From: Quercus robur | Lineage: Eukaryota > Streptophyta > Magnoliopsida > Fagales > Fagaceae | Length of the DNA stretch: 64,000 nucleotides | Direction: 5' to 3' | NCBI RefSeq assembly: GCF_932294415.1 | Contig: NC_065537.1 | Span: 5,374,349 to 5,438,348, forward strand | Shown here: one piece after another, positions 10,752-21,720 of the stretch | Layout of the letters: the number at the start of each line of letters is the position of its first letter | Numbering within the stretch: the stretch's first letter is position 1 | Notes under the pieces: model-generated | Database searches by the model: none | Seen by the model: the letters and a program-made list of their open reading frames with translations, nothing else | What the model was told of the DNA's origin: nothing | Position numbers and translations under genes: made by a program

Positions 10752-11812
10752 AATGTATTAACTTTATTTACTCTTATTATTCTCATATTATCATTTAATA
10801 CTTACAAATACATATTGAATAGATAAAAAAATGTCTTATAGCCCTTACTTATAAAAATAATAATAATAAATGCCTTATAGCGTCATATGCGGAATAAACT
10901 TCTACCTGGTACAGTTTTGACAACAATGATTAATAGGGAATTCTTAAATTAAATTCTGTGTAAAAAAACAGGGCATACCATGGATGCTCATAAGAAAGGC
11001 CTAGCTTCTAACATGAAAAAATGGTGTACCAAGTGCACAAGACTCATTTTGTGGTCTAGGAGAGGTAGTTGGTAGGTAACCTTATCCCCAATTTCAAAGA
11101 GGTTAACTCCTAGACTCAAACTTATGATACATCGCTTGGTGTAGATGGCAATTACCATTGCATCAAGGTTTGACATCTCTTGCTTCTAATCATGAAATGA
11201 GCTATAAGTCACACCGTGTTTAATCAAAGAACCAACTATTTTGCTATGATAATTCTTTCAAGTAGGACGAGTAAATGAAAAAGCAAAAACTTTGATACGA
11301 AGTTAATTTGCTTTTTTCTTTTTCTTTTTTTTCTTTTTTTGGTCTTGTTCTCTTCCTTTGAGTCAGCAAACTTGACGTGTGTTTTATCATATATTTCCAC
11401 ATACTGCACATAATTCATACCGTTGCCTTTTCCTATGAATTATGTAGGCATAGAAGTAATAAAGAATTTGAAGTATAGATTGTCATGAGGAAAGAATATA
11501 GCTCCTCCATTTCAACTCTCCCTCCCCCCCAACCCCAAAACATTGTACAAGCGGAAATGTTTTCTCATTGTCAATATGAACTCTTAAATATTTAGTTGGG
11601 GATGATTAACACTGTAATGAGCAAATTACAATGTTACCCATTTTTGCATGTGTATATATATATATATATATATAACTCATACCTATAATATGGTAGTGAC
11701 TTAACCCTCCACCCTTATTTCTGAGGAAAGACGCCATTTGATCCAAAGATCATTGGTACTGCATCCTTATAATTATTTCATTACATTAATAACTTATGCG
11801 AAGCTAGATGTG

Positions 11813-11846
<34 letters not shown>

Positions 11847-12083
11847 CACTGTAATGAGCAAATTACAATGTCAATCTCATTGACTTATTTTTCCCTACTC
11901 AATATCAGGTATTTTCTAGGCTTTTGACACCAACATAATTAAATCAGATGTGAACTCACCAATTTTTAACTTAATGCTTGCTCTTAGAAGTGCTTTGCTG
12001 TGGATTCGTGTTTTAAAAATTCATGGTTATTCTTGATGTAATCTATTACTTGTATTTATTTACATTCTTTCCCATCTCTGTAG
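10752..12083. other. Distal part of PrmC intron with TA microsatellites
   Basis: AT-rich sequence between the copia element and the last PrmC exon. It holds two (TA)n tracts (about 11653-11674 and 11815-11844) and a 27-bp direct duplication, AACACTGTAATGAGCAAATT plus seven bases, at about 11609 and 11845. No coding region is recognised. Confidence 0.6.
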
Positions 12084-12215
12084 ACTAATGGTGAGAAGTA
12101 GTGCAAGTGTCTTGCAAAATACATTGAGAATGACATTAGAGGGCGCTTCTACAGTTTGGACATAGTATCTGCTTCTGCTGGCATTCAAAGATTTCTAACT
12201 GGATTCTGTCAATGA
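12084..12215 (+). pseudogene. prmC: PrmC/HemK methyltransferase, last exon with premature stop
   Basis: After an acceptor TCTGTAG the exon reads TNGEK, then a TAG (12099-12101), then CKCLAKYIENDIRG, DIVSASAGIQRFLTGFCQ and TGA at 12213-12215. Plant HemK homologues end in TNGEKQ...DFAGIQRFVTGF, so this is their terminal exon. It joins in phase to the exon ending FIFE at 2696, making the intron between them 9387 bp. The in-frame TAG at its sixth codon would remove the last 38 residues, including the conserved AGIQRF block. The reading is otherwise clean, which suggests fairly recent loss of function, or a non-essential tail. Confidence 0.85.
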
Positions 12216-13230
12216 CCAATTTAATTTGTGCATAATTTTCTATTTCAGCCATCAACTAGGAAACAAGGAGAGGAGGAAAGAAATTTTGGAAGCTCTACCA
12301 TTGATTTTCGGCTAGGTGTTTAAGCTTTTTTTTTTTTTGGGGGGGGGGGGGGGGGGTTGGGGGATTTTTTTCTTGAAACTCTATCAAGTGACCAAAAAAA
12401 AGGAAAACATAAATTTTGTATCCTTGGGCATTAACTTAGGTGGTATAGAGGTAGGTAAATATGCTTTGTTTATTAGCAATGTGATATCATGTTTTAGTTT
12501 CTTGATCTTCTTGAGGCATTTTTATGTGAAGTATGTTGATAAACTACATGAACTACATTCTGGGAGAAATAAGATTCAGTTAAGCCTATTGGACTTATGT
12601 TTATGCTACTTTTCTATTGTCCAAGTAAAACCATCCATGTAGGAATGTATAATATGCTCTACCATTTCTCTAAATGATCATCCTAGTTACGAGGCCTTGG
12701 CTAGAGACAAAAAGAGATGGCCACTTACAAAGTTAGTTGCCATTGCAATATTTGTCCACTGTTACTGGTCATCCTGATTATTCATAATTTTAGTAAATTT
12801 TAAAAGATTCCAAGTATATTCAATATTTGAAGATTGTGTACAAAGTTTTTGACAATGGAAAATTTGGTTTTGGCCCTTGTGCATGTTTGAGATTTTGGTT
12901 GTTGATGCTAAGTGAATGATTGAAGAGGAATAAACAATTCCCTACTCTTATTTGCAAAGAAGGCCTTGGATAAAATATTGCAGACAAGTATCCGTCTTAC
13001 TTATCGATCTTAAATGATTTTTCCTTCTTTGACATTTTTGTCCCCTCCTTTATATCATTTCAGAATGGGATTGATCCTTAATTAATGTAATTCAAGCACT
13101 TCAATAATCCATAACTCCTTATGAACTTGATGTTGTGATTATGTTTTCGTAGATGCTCATAAACCTATAGTTTTTCAATCAAAGAACATATATACATAAC
13201 TAGAATTTGTTGACGTGAATTAGCCACTTG
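12216..13230. other. Intergenic, no gene seen
   Basis: About 1 kb between the PrmC remnant and the SIRE-like element. A T10/G21-type homopolymer junction lies at about 12328-12361. A 108-codon open frame crosses the tract but is low-complexity at its start and matches no family I know. Nothing else is supported. Confidence 0.5.
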
Positions 13231-13235
13231 GGAAG

Positions 13236-14338
13236 TGAAAGTTCAAAAACGTGTATAAACACCCTTGAACGTTTAGACCCCCAAATACAAAATAACCAAT
13301 TCAAGCTTTATGACAAACAACTAGTGTGCGGAAAATGAACATAAGCTATAAACAGAATTGGAAATCAATCTAAGCCAATTATAAATCACATCCACAGCAG
13401 AAAATAAAAGGCAAAGATAAAGGGAAGAGAGATGCAAACACAAGGACAACACACGATGTGTTATCGAAGAGGAAACCGAAGCCCTCGGCGTAAAACCTCT
13501 CTGCCGCCCTCCAAGCGGTCAATAATCCACTAGAAAATGTAGTTGGGATACATGAACAGCAATAGACCCTCCAAGCCTAATCTACCCGATGTACCTAAGC
13601 CCTCCAAGCTTCTTGCTCCAACGAGGTTGCGCCGAACCTTTTTCTTTTCTAGCTTACCGGATTCCGCTACTAGACCGTAGCATCCGCCATCCTTGGCATC
13701 TTCCAATGCTTCCCAAAGCTCCAAAAACACTCAACACTCTGAATGGGTGTGGGTAGTGTTTGGATAGAAATCTCCTCTCAATAGGTATGACAATGAGAGA
13801 GGGAATGAGAAGAGACTACAAAGATTTCTCTCTAAGAATGAGTAGCTCCCTCTAATTGGGTGGGTGTTTTGAAGAAACCTCTCTTAGGGTTTTTCTTTCT
13901 GAATGGCCACACATATCTTGTGGGAATGAGGGGTATTTATATTGGTGTGAGAATGGAATACGAAGAGTCAGTTTTTCCAAAAACAGGGCTGGCTGGCGAC
14001 TTGACCTCGCGACTTGACTTAGTCGCGAGTTCAAGTCGCGAGCTAACTTAATGGCCAGTTTGGATTTTTGTCGTGTAGTGCTCCAGGTGGCGTGACTGTT
14101 CAGCTCCCCTGCATGCTCTGCACGTGAGCAACTTTTGGCGGCTTGCAAGCCGCGAGCCACCCGCGAGTCCTAGCCGCGAGTCTCTGCTTCACTGCATTGT
14201 CTTGAGCATTTCTTCACACTCTCTCACACACTACCCTTACATGATTCCCACCTAAATACAAGGTTTCTAAGTGTTATATTACAAGCAAATTTGTCATGGA
14301 ATAAAGCCAACACATGGTTGATTAAATTCAACCTTACA
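13236..14338 (-). repeat. 3' LTR of the SIRE-like element (left copy)
   Basis: On the minus strand runs TGTAAGGTTGAATTTAATCA to GAACTTTCA. It contains a TATA-like TATAAATA at about 13934-13941 and a dense cluster of TCGCGA/CGCGAG motifs at about 13998-14045 and 14145-14185. It is adjacent to the polypurine tract. Confidence 0.9.
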
Positions 14339-14352
14339 ATCTCCCCCTTTGG
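14339..14352 (-). other. Polypurine tract of the SIRE-like element
   Basis: On the minus strand AAAGGGGGAGAT abuts the start of the 3' LTR (TGTAAGG). Similar GGGGGAGA tracts recur further inside the element at about 14872, 15190, 15230, 15263 and 15335. Confidence 0.8.
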
Positions 14353-17300
14353 CTATTCCATGACAAAACACCCTAAAACAGACTCTAGACTTAAACGTGA
14401 GTTTGGGAACAATGGAAAAACTCACTCACACCTAAATCTAGAAACTGTGCAGCTCTTGAATCATATGAACATGAATCTCCATGGCTTGATCAAACAAGCA
14501 ATCACTACAAGGTAGTGATCACAATGCTCATTCACACTTGGAATGAACACTTGAACATACAAGCTAACAAGAACAATGCAAGTTACTTGTATGCCCAACA
14601 CTCAACCAATGCATAATACACTAAGTATATGCATCTAGGAAAAATCCTACAAGGGCACAAGAGTGACAGTACATAAATCAAAATGCAAGACATTTATCAT
14701 TAAAGTACTGATTTCAACATAGCATAAAGGCTGCATTAAGCAAGGTACATACCGTAAAGCCTACAAACTATGCATAAAACATTAACCCTAAAAGCTTACA
14801 AAAGCACATGGGTACAAACACATTATAGTGAATAAAAACTTAAACAATATAAACTAAAAGTGCTTAAAATTTCCCCCCTTCAAAGTGATGAGAAGCTGTG
14901 ATGCACTTGGAACATATATATACTTGTACCCTGAAACACTTGCACAAAACACATTAGACCCTCAAGGTAAAGCAAGTAATAAATGACAAGTATAGAAATG
15001 ACTACAATGATCACATAGCAAAGCAAATGATCATCTGAATATGCATTCAATGAAGCATAATAACATAAGGATATATGCATGTCCAAAGCACAAACATGAT
15101 GCAATGAGAACACCAAAGCATAACACAAAGCACCATAAAGCCAACAAGAAAACAAACAGAACAAGGTTTTCAAGTTAACACAATGTCTTCTCCCCCTTGG
15201 TATATGCATCTCCCCTATGGAATATCTCTCCCCCTACAAATGTGCATGAGAAATAGAATTTCTCCCCCTAAGGATGTGCACAAGAGTCATATAGAAATGA
15301 CAAAATACTCCGAAACATTCTCTAGAGTATACTCTCCCCCTTTTTGTCAGGAATAGACAAAGGGTCAAGAAGAAACGAGGGCAAGAGATGAAGGTATGAA
15401 CAATGCTAATGATGCATGAGGGGTGCAAGATGAATGAGAAAATGAAGCTCAAACCTAAGACAAAATAACATGCTACAAAGCATAAGGTAAGCATGACATG
15501 CTAGGATGAAGAAATAAAGTAAAGACCAATGCATGACAAGGGTAGTAAAGGTGTGTGCAAGAGCTGGCTAAGTGCATGCATGACCAATGCATGAAAAATG
15601 CACATGTGGGGCAAAGTGTGCAAAATACACAACTAATAAACCAAACATGTTCCTAATGAGGAAACATGAGAAACCCCAAAGTTTGGTACTCATCGGAGTC
15701 CAAACAAGCGAGAAAATGTCTAAGAGGCATTTTATCAAACACCTAGCATGCACACTATGAACAATAATATGAAACAATGCATGAACATCATGAAATCCAC
15801 CCTTAATACATGTTTTTTCTGCCACAAGGGGCCAACATCCAATGCATATCAACAAAAGAAACCAATCCCATAAAGAAATTTGACAAAAATTAAGTTTTCC
15901 CAACCCCAATGATAAAAATCCCAACCAAGAGCACAAAGCTCTCCAAAACATAATCCAAGGATCAAAAATAATGAAAAGAATTTATAATTACCTTAGAAAT
16001 GTTAATGGAATGAAAAATCATTCAAATTGGTTGGATTTTGATGTAAAAATATTGAAAGAGGGGTTTTAGAGAGGATGGGAGAGGTTTAAAATAAGTTTCC
16101 CACAAAAAGCCCATTAAAAAGCTGTTTCTGGGCGATTCGCGACTGGGCGAGTCGCGAGGTTCAGTCGCGAGCCGTGAGTGAGCCGCGAGCAAGCCGCGAG
16201 TGAGTCGCCAAAAGCTTCTGGATGAGCTCGCGACAGGGGTTTCGCGACTGGCGAGTCGCCAGCTAAGCCGCGAAAAAACTCAGACACCTGTTTTTCGAAA
16301 CAAAACATGTTTAAACAATGAAAAACAAAGTAAACACTAAACATGAACTCAAAGAGTGATAAAAATCACTTCCAAAAACATATAAAATGATCAAAAATAT
16401 TTTTGGATTGAACCATATATGATTGAGCACACACATATCACATTTAGACAAGTACAATCTAACAAATGAATAAGACATTCATTGAACATTAGGCATGTGT
16501 GTTGTGTGTGTGTATCAAATGTGGGATAGTCCTTAGTCTAGAGTGAAGTTTCAATAATCAATTCAATCAAGTCATACACAACTAGTGCTAAGTCAAGTGG
16601 TCTATCTCAATTATAGAAATGAACATATATGACCTCCCACAAGAAAATGATTACATATGATGAAGCTTTTCATTTAGCTTCTTTACAATTCATAACATTT
16701 GATCATTTTGAATCAAAACATCTCATTTTGAGATCGATGCCTGAAATTTGTGATATTTCAATTTGACGAACAAGCCTTTGGCTTTTTGGGCATCATACAA
16801 TTTCATTTAAGTCGCTTTCCCTTTTTCCTAGTCGAATACTAGTATTTGCGACGGCTTTTGCAGCTCATTATCTCTTTTCATTTTGAGATTTACATTTATT
16901 GAGCTCTTTAAGCAATAAAAATAAAAGAGTGGGAAGAGATATAAGCACAAGTCTACGCAAGTATCAAAACCAACATGACTATTGACTAATCATTCATGTC
17001 AAGCTTGAAGATCGATTTACAACAATCACACAAAGATGTCAAGATTTTTCCCACAAAGATATAAGTGCAAAAATAACAAGCTAAGCTCGAAAATGCACAA
17101 AGCCATTTGTACAAACGTACAAGGCCAAACTCACATGTGATATGTGCTCAAACAAATACGATCAAACTTTTTGAATTTTTCACTTTTTATGTGGTTTTGG
17201 ATTTTTTCTCACACAAAATAGAAACATAAAAGTAAGATCAAAAACGAAACAATGCAGAAAAATAAATGCAAGATGCACAAAATGCATGAAGATATGACAT

Positions 17301-17363
17301 TTAATGCATGAAGGATCCTACAAAGATCGAAAGAATTAGATCAAGGACCAAAAGAGCAAAAGC
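14353..17363 (-). other. Internal region of the SIRE-like element without pol
   Basis: About 3 kb where protease, integrase, reverse transcriptase and RNase H would be expected. Open frames of 60-127 codons exist on the minus strand (for example 15951-15568), but they are hydrophobic, lack motifs and look like chance frames. Notable content is the repeated purine tracts and a GC-rich patch at about 16134-16280 with many CGCGA motifs. I see no gene. Confidence 0.6.
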
Positions 17364-18416
17364 TCAACCATAGGAACCCTTCCTCATCCAAACGGAACGA
17401 TTGTTTGGAATGAGTGTCTCAAGAGAAGCGAGATGAGGGTTGGAAGAATGAGAACCGGAGATGCACATAGTCAAGGAGTTAAGAGCATTAAACATTTTCT
17501 TTAACAACATGCTATTTTCACTCAAATTCAGTTTACTCTTTTTAGCACAACTTCCAAAAAACTCAAGTTTCTCTTTTCTTTTGATTCTCTTAAGAGCTTG
17601 AAACTTAGAGCAATGAGGTTTTAGATGACCAAAGGCACCACAATGGTGACAAACAATGTGTTTAGGTCCACTAGGCTTTTTGGGAATGGATCTAGCAACA
17701 TGGTTTTGTTCCCTCTTCAACTTATGACATTGAGGTCTTATATGACCAATCACACCACAATGGTGGCAAGTTGGAACAAACTTAGATCCATCCAAAGCCT
17801 TAGGTTGAGACCTAAACGAAGGTTTTGACTTAACAGCCTTTCTCTCCACCTTTTGATTTCTTTTATGTGGAGGAATGTATGCCGATTTGTCCTTTAAGGT
17901 AGAACACACACTAGGCACAAAATCGGGTACCACAACATGATTGCAACAAATATTATCATCTATTTTATCAATGGGTTCAGCAATCAAACACTTGGCATGC
18001 ATCTTAAGAGATTCATTTTCACATTTAAGATCATCAACAAGTTTGTTAGACAAAACAAGTTTAGCATCCAAGTCCATATTCAAACATTTAAACTCTTTCA
18101 GCTTTTCAAGAGAAATTTCAGCAAGTTTTTTATATTTCTCAACCAATTTGTTGGATTCATTGAGCTTAGCAATCAAATCATCATTTTCACAAAATAACTT
18201 GCTCAAATTCTTTTGAAACTTCTTAGCATTTTTCTTCAAGAGTTTGTCAACAACACCCATGGATTCAAATAACATGTCATCACACTTATGAGGATTAACA
18301 CTCATAGAGGCATTTTCACAAACATGTGGCATGTTACATTCATTATCAACCAAATCATGCAAAGAGGCATACAAAGCACAATCCATGGCAAATAAACACA
18401 AGGGGTCAAGGATCAC
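17364..18416 (-). CDS. SIRE-like Gag fragment with two CCHC zinc knuckles
   Basis: A 350-residue open frame just inside the primer site. Residues about 50-150 are Lys/Glu/Leu-rich and look like coiled coil. Two CCHC knuckles follow: CHHCGVIGHIRPQC (217-230) and CHHCGAFGHLKPHC (246-259). The order coiled coil then knuckles is that of the C-terminal half of SIRE-type Gag, whose role is RNA packaging and assembly. The N-terminal UBN2-type domain is missing: the ATG is about 45 bp from the primer site, so the front of gag was deleted. The frame is uninterrupted. It ends VWMRKGSYG, before the place where protease should begin. An intact frame in an otherwise gutted element may mean selection or just youth. 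Confidence 0.75.
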   Translation of the reverse strand: MILDPLCLFAMDCALYASLHDLVDNECNMPHVCENASMSVNPHKCDDMLFESMGVVDKLLKKNAKKFQKNLSKLFCENDDLIAKLNESNKLVEKYKKLAEISLEKLKEFKCLNMDLDAKLVLSNKLVDDLKCENESLKMHAKCLIAEPIDKIDDNICCNHVVVPDFVPSVCSTLKDKSAYIPPHKRNQKVERKAVKSKPSFRSQPKALDGSKFVPTCHHCGVIGHIRPQCHKLKREQNHVARSIPKKPSGPKHIVCHHCGAFGHLKPHCSKFQALKRIKRKEKLEFFGSCAKKSKLNLSENSMLLKKMFNALNSLTMCISGSHSSNPHLASLETLIPNNRSVWMRKGSYG

Positions 18417-18445
18417 ATTTAGGTATTTAAATCACAACAAGTGTA

Positions 18446-18462
18446 CCCGTTCTGATACCAAT
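18446..18462 (-). other. Primer-binding site of the SIRE-like element
   Basis: Directly after the 5' LTR end the minus strand reads ATTGGTATCAGAACGGGTA. TGGTATCAGA is complementary to the 3' end of initiator methionine tRNA, the usual copia primer. Confidence 0.85.
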
Positions 18463-19565
18463 TGAAAGTTCAAAAACGTGTATAAACACCCTTGAACGTT
18501 TAGACCCCCAAATACAAAATAACCAATTCAAGCTTTATGACAAACAACTAGTGTGCGGAAAATGAACATAAGCTATAAACAGAATTGGAAATCAATCTAA
18601 GCCAATTATAAATCACATCCACAGCAGAAAATAAAAGACAAAGATAAAGGGAAGAGAGATGCAAACACAAGGACAACACACGATGTGTTATCGAAGAGGA
18701 AACCGAAGCCCTCGGCGTAAAACCTCTCCGCCGCCCTCCAAGCGGTCAATAATCCACTAGAAAATGTAGTTAGGATACATGAACAGCAATAGACCCTCCA
18801 AGCCTAATCTACCCGATGTACCTAAGCCCTCCAAGCTTCTTGCTCCAACGAGGTTGCGCCGAACCTTTTTCTTTTCTAGCTTACCGGATTCCGCTACTAG
18901 ACCGTAGCATCCGCCATCCTTGGCATCTTCCAATACTTCCCAAAGCACCAAAAACACTCAACACTCTGAATGGGTGTGGGTAGTGTTTGGATAGAAATCT
19001 CCTCTCAATAGGTATGACAATGAGAGAGGGAATGAGAAGAGACTACAAAGATTTCTCTCTAAGAATGAGTAGCTCTCTCTAATTGGGTGGGTGTTTTGAA
19101 GAAACCTCTCTTAGGGTTTTTCTTTCTGAATGGCCACACATATCTTGTGGGAATGAGGGGTATTTATACTGGTGTGAGAATGGAATACGAAGAGTCAGTT
19201 GTTCCAAAAACAGGGCTGGCTGGCGACTTGACCTCGTGACTTGACTTAGTCGCGAGTTCAAGTCGCGAGCTAACTTAATGGCCAGTTTGGATTTTTGTCG
19301 TGTAGTGCTCCAGGTGGCGTGACTGTTCAGCTCCCCTGCATGCTCTGCACGTGAGCAACTTTTGGTGGCTTGCCAGCCGCGAGCCACCCGCGAGTCCTAG
19401 CCGCGAGTCTCTGCTTCACTGCACTGTCTTGAGCATTTCTTCACACTCTCTCACACACTACCCTTACATGATTCCCACCTAAATACAAGGTTTCTAAGTG
19501 CTATATTACAAACAAATTTGTCATGGAATAAAGCCAACACATGGTTGATTAAATTCAACCTTACA
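18463..19565 (-). repeat. 5' LTR of the SIRE-like element (right copy)
   Basis: The 1103-bp partner of 13236-14338, with about 14 single-base differences and no indel. Several differences are at CpG sites (for example CTCGCGAC versus CTCGTGAC near 19235), as expected from loss of methylated cytosines. The TATA-like site lies near 19160. Confidence 0.9.
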
Positions 19566-19840
19566 GGAAGCTTATCCTTTTGACTTCTACATTCCAAGAA
19601 AGTTGAAATCAAGAAACTTCTCCAATCCAAACACTTCTGTTTTGGATGAATGAGTGATTTCATTTCCAAAGAGATGTACAGATATACAGAGAAGCACAAT
19701 CATAAAACATGCAGCATTCACCTGCAAATTCAATCTTTAACCACATCAAATAAACAACTCATAAAAGCATATATAACTCCTCTAAACAAGATTCCCATTT
19801 ACACTAGCATAAAAATGGAGAAGTTATCCCCCTCCAATTC

Positions 19841-20668
19841 TGTTAGGTTCTAAGTACTTAGAAACTAATGTATTAGAACTCTAATTTGTATTGTTGGTAA
19901 ACCATGATCAAAATAGGTTTTTAGTCTTATTTTAGACTTGCTCAAAGTATGTGTTTTATGAAAAGTTGGAATCGAGTTGCTGCAAAATTCATTGTGCAAT
20001 TCGGTTTAGCTCGATCGATCGAGAATTAGACTCGACCGATTGAAAGTCGGGTAGAATGTTTTTTCTGCAGAATTTCCAACTCAGCCCTAAGCCCATATGA
20101 CATGTAGGGTTTTATGTTTTGCCCTAGGTATAAAAAGGAAACCCTAGCCACGTTTTTCAGGTTGCTCTATTTGCTCTGTGTGTGAATCTCTTGTGAGGTG
20201 GTTGCCTTCACACATGCTTAGGATTATCAAGAAGGAGATTTCATGCTTGATGATCATTCAGTTGCTACACTAAAGAGCTTAAAGATACACAAGCGGGAGT
20301 GCTTGTACTTGCTGGAGAATTCAAGAAAGAAGGAGTCCATGGTCTCAGAGCTATCACATGGTCGTGTCAGTAAGTTTTCTATTGGTGGGTACCAATAGGA
20401 TGTTAGTGGTCTATGTCACTATTGTAAAACTTCGATTCTTTCAAAGTGGATTCAAGTTTACCTTGAGGATAGCTGGGTTAAATCCTCCCCATATTTTTAC
20501 CGGTGTGGTTTCCTGGGTCATCATATCTTTGTGTTCTTTATATTCCGCACTTTACATTAATATGATTATATAATTGTGTTAACCTAGATCTGAAATTTGG
20601 ACTAAGTAATCACTTGGCTAATTAACTAGGTTAATCCAATTGTGTTTTAAGGGGTCTAAAAACTCACA
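19841..20668 (+). mobile_element. Solo LTR (TGTTAGGTTCTAAG family) with TSD
   Basis: An 828-bp unit from TGTTAGGTTCTAAG to AAACTCACA with a perfect target duplication AATTC at 19836-19840 and 20669-20673. It contains the TATA-like TATAAAAAGG near 20127 and paired GATCGATCGA motifs. No internal region or partner LTR is present, so it is a solo LTR left by recombination between two LTRs. A truncated relative is at 6428 and a head-to-head arrangement at 49480. Confidence 0.88.
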
Positions 20669-20673
20669 AATTC

Positions 20674-21390
20674 AATAAAAAAGGACTTGGTTTTGGATAG
20701 AATTACTTATATTGTAAGCACCATCATCCTTAATTTTTCTGATAATTTGTTCCTCAGTTATTACTTGGTTTTCATGAAATCCATGTTACTACTTCCTATA
20801 CTTTCCAATATTGTTGTTCATGATTTATGAGCTCTTTGTAGCTTTTTTATACCATTCTATAATTTAAGTTATTTATTGTAATGCATCTTTGTGACTCTCT
20901 CTGTTCATGATTCCCATTGTCATGCATCTCTCTTACTCTCTTTTGTGCCACATTCTCTCGCGTCTTAAGATTGAGTGCCATAAGAGGTCAAACTCTAAGC
21001 ATACATGTCTATTAGGTACAGTATCTGTCTGCCAACTTTTCAAGTAGCTAATGGATGCTGATGATTGTTGATGATTTAAATTGGGTTAGACTTGGGAAAA
21101 GAATCTTCCTATGGCATTATCACTGGCACCCAGTTGGAATACTTCTACTTAAATTTGGAAACTTATAGGACTATATATGACGCAGCAATTAGCTATGAGG
21201 CTAAGGTGGATTCAATCCTAAAAATAAACTTTGGTTTGGAAGCCTGCTAGATGTGAGGATTTGTTCATAATTTAAAGCCAATTAAGTCTCATTGATCTAA
21301 AGGAAGAGGATAAGGCTAAGTGGGCCGTCACTAAGTCAGGTTGCTTTTCTTGTGCAGCTACATATGAGGCATTAAGAGATAAAGTCTAAA
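20674..21390. other. Intergenic, start of duplicated block
   Basis: From about 20790 this sequence matches about 42690 onward (shared CTATACTTTCCAATAT and GACTCTCTCTGTT). It is the left edge of the segmental duplication that carries the receptor-kinase units. No gene is recognised. Confidence 0.5.
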
Positions 21391-21720
21391 GGCTAAAGTG
21401 GTGGACTGGTGGAAGCTCTTGTGGTTCAACCATACCATACCAAAGCATGCTCTCATTGGCCGATTGGTGATCAAGAATAAATTAACCACTAGCGAGTGAC
21501 ATTCTATGTGCTATGTAGGGGTTGTGTTGAAAGCAGGAGCCATCTTTCTGGACACATGTTTATGGGGATTGGGCTGATAGGATCCTCTAAGGGAAGGGAC
21601 CTAGAGCATCCATATGTAAGATTGGATGGTGGGCGTCTATATATTATATTTGGAGCCAAAGGAAGGCTATCATCCATAATGGCCCAATCTTAACTAAGGA
21701 TCAAATACTGTTAAAAAAAA
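21391..21720 (+). pseudogene. LINE zinc-knuckle (zf-RVT) remnant, copy 1
   Basis: The sequence GTGGTGGACTGGTGGAAGCTC gives VVDWWKLLWFNHTIPKHALI, then LCRGCVESRSHLSG. This is the zf-RVT zinc-binding domain found at the C-terminus of plant LINE ORF2, followed by GWWASIYYIW-like coding in broken frames. It corresponds to the copy at 42840 but has lost about 25 bp in the middle. It is a dead fragment that was copied with the receptor-kinase block. Confidence 0.6.

Larger units (their letters stand above)
13236..19565 (-). mobile_element. Non-autonomous SIRE/Maximus-like Ty1/copia element with two full LTRs
   Basis: A 6330-bp element in minus orientation. The two LTRs are each exactly 1103 bp (13236-14338 and 18463-19565) and differ at about 14 positions by eye (98.7% identity). 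A perfect target duplication GGAAG lies at 13231-13235 and 19566-19570. The primer site TTGGTATCAGAACGGGTA (initiator-Met type) and polypurine tract AAAGGGGGAGAT are in place. The 4.1-kb interior has only part of gag and no protease, integrase or polymerase, so it must be mobilised by a relative. Assignment to the SIRE lineage rests on the double-knuckle gag and repeated GGGGGAGA tracts and is an inference. Confidence 0.88.

Noticed and set aside
12316-12642. 108-codon plus-strand open frame
   Set aside because: Begins in a T/G homopolymer junction, is low-complexity, and matches no family I know.
14880-15951. Hydrophobic minus-strand open frames that could suggest an envelope-like gene in the SIRE-like element
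   Set aside because: Several short unconnected frames without signal peptide plus transmembrane plus coiled-coil order; the His/Cys/Leu content follows from repeated TGCAT/CACAA words in the DNA.
17937-18216. Plus-strand open frames opposite the Gag fragment
   Set aside because: Shadows of the minus-strand Gag frame with its two zinc knuckles.
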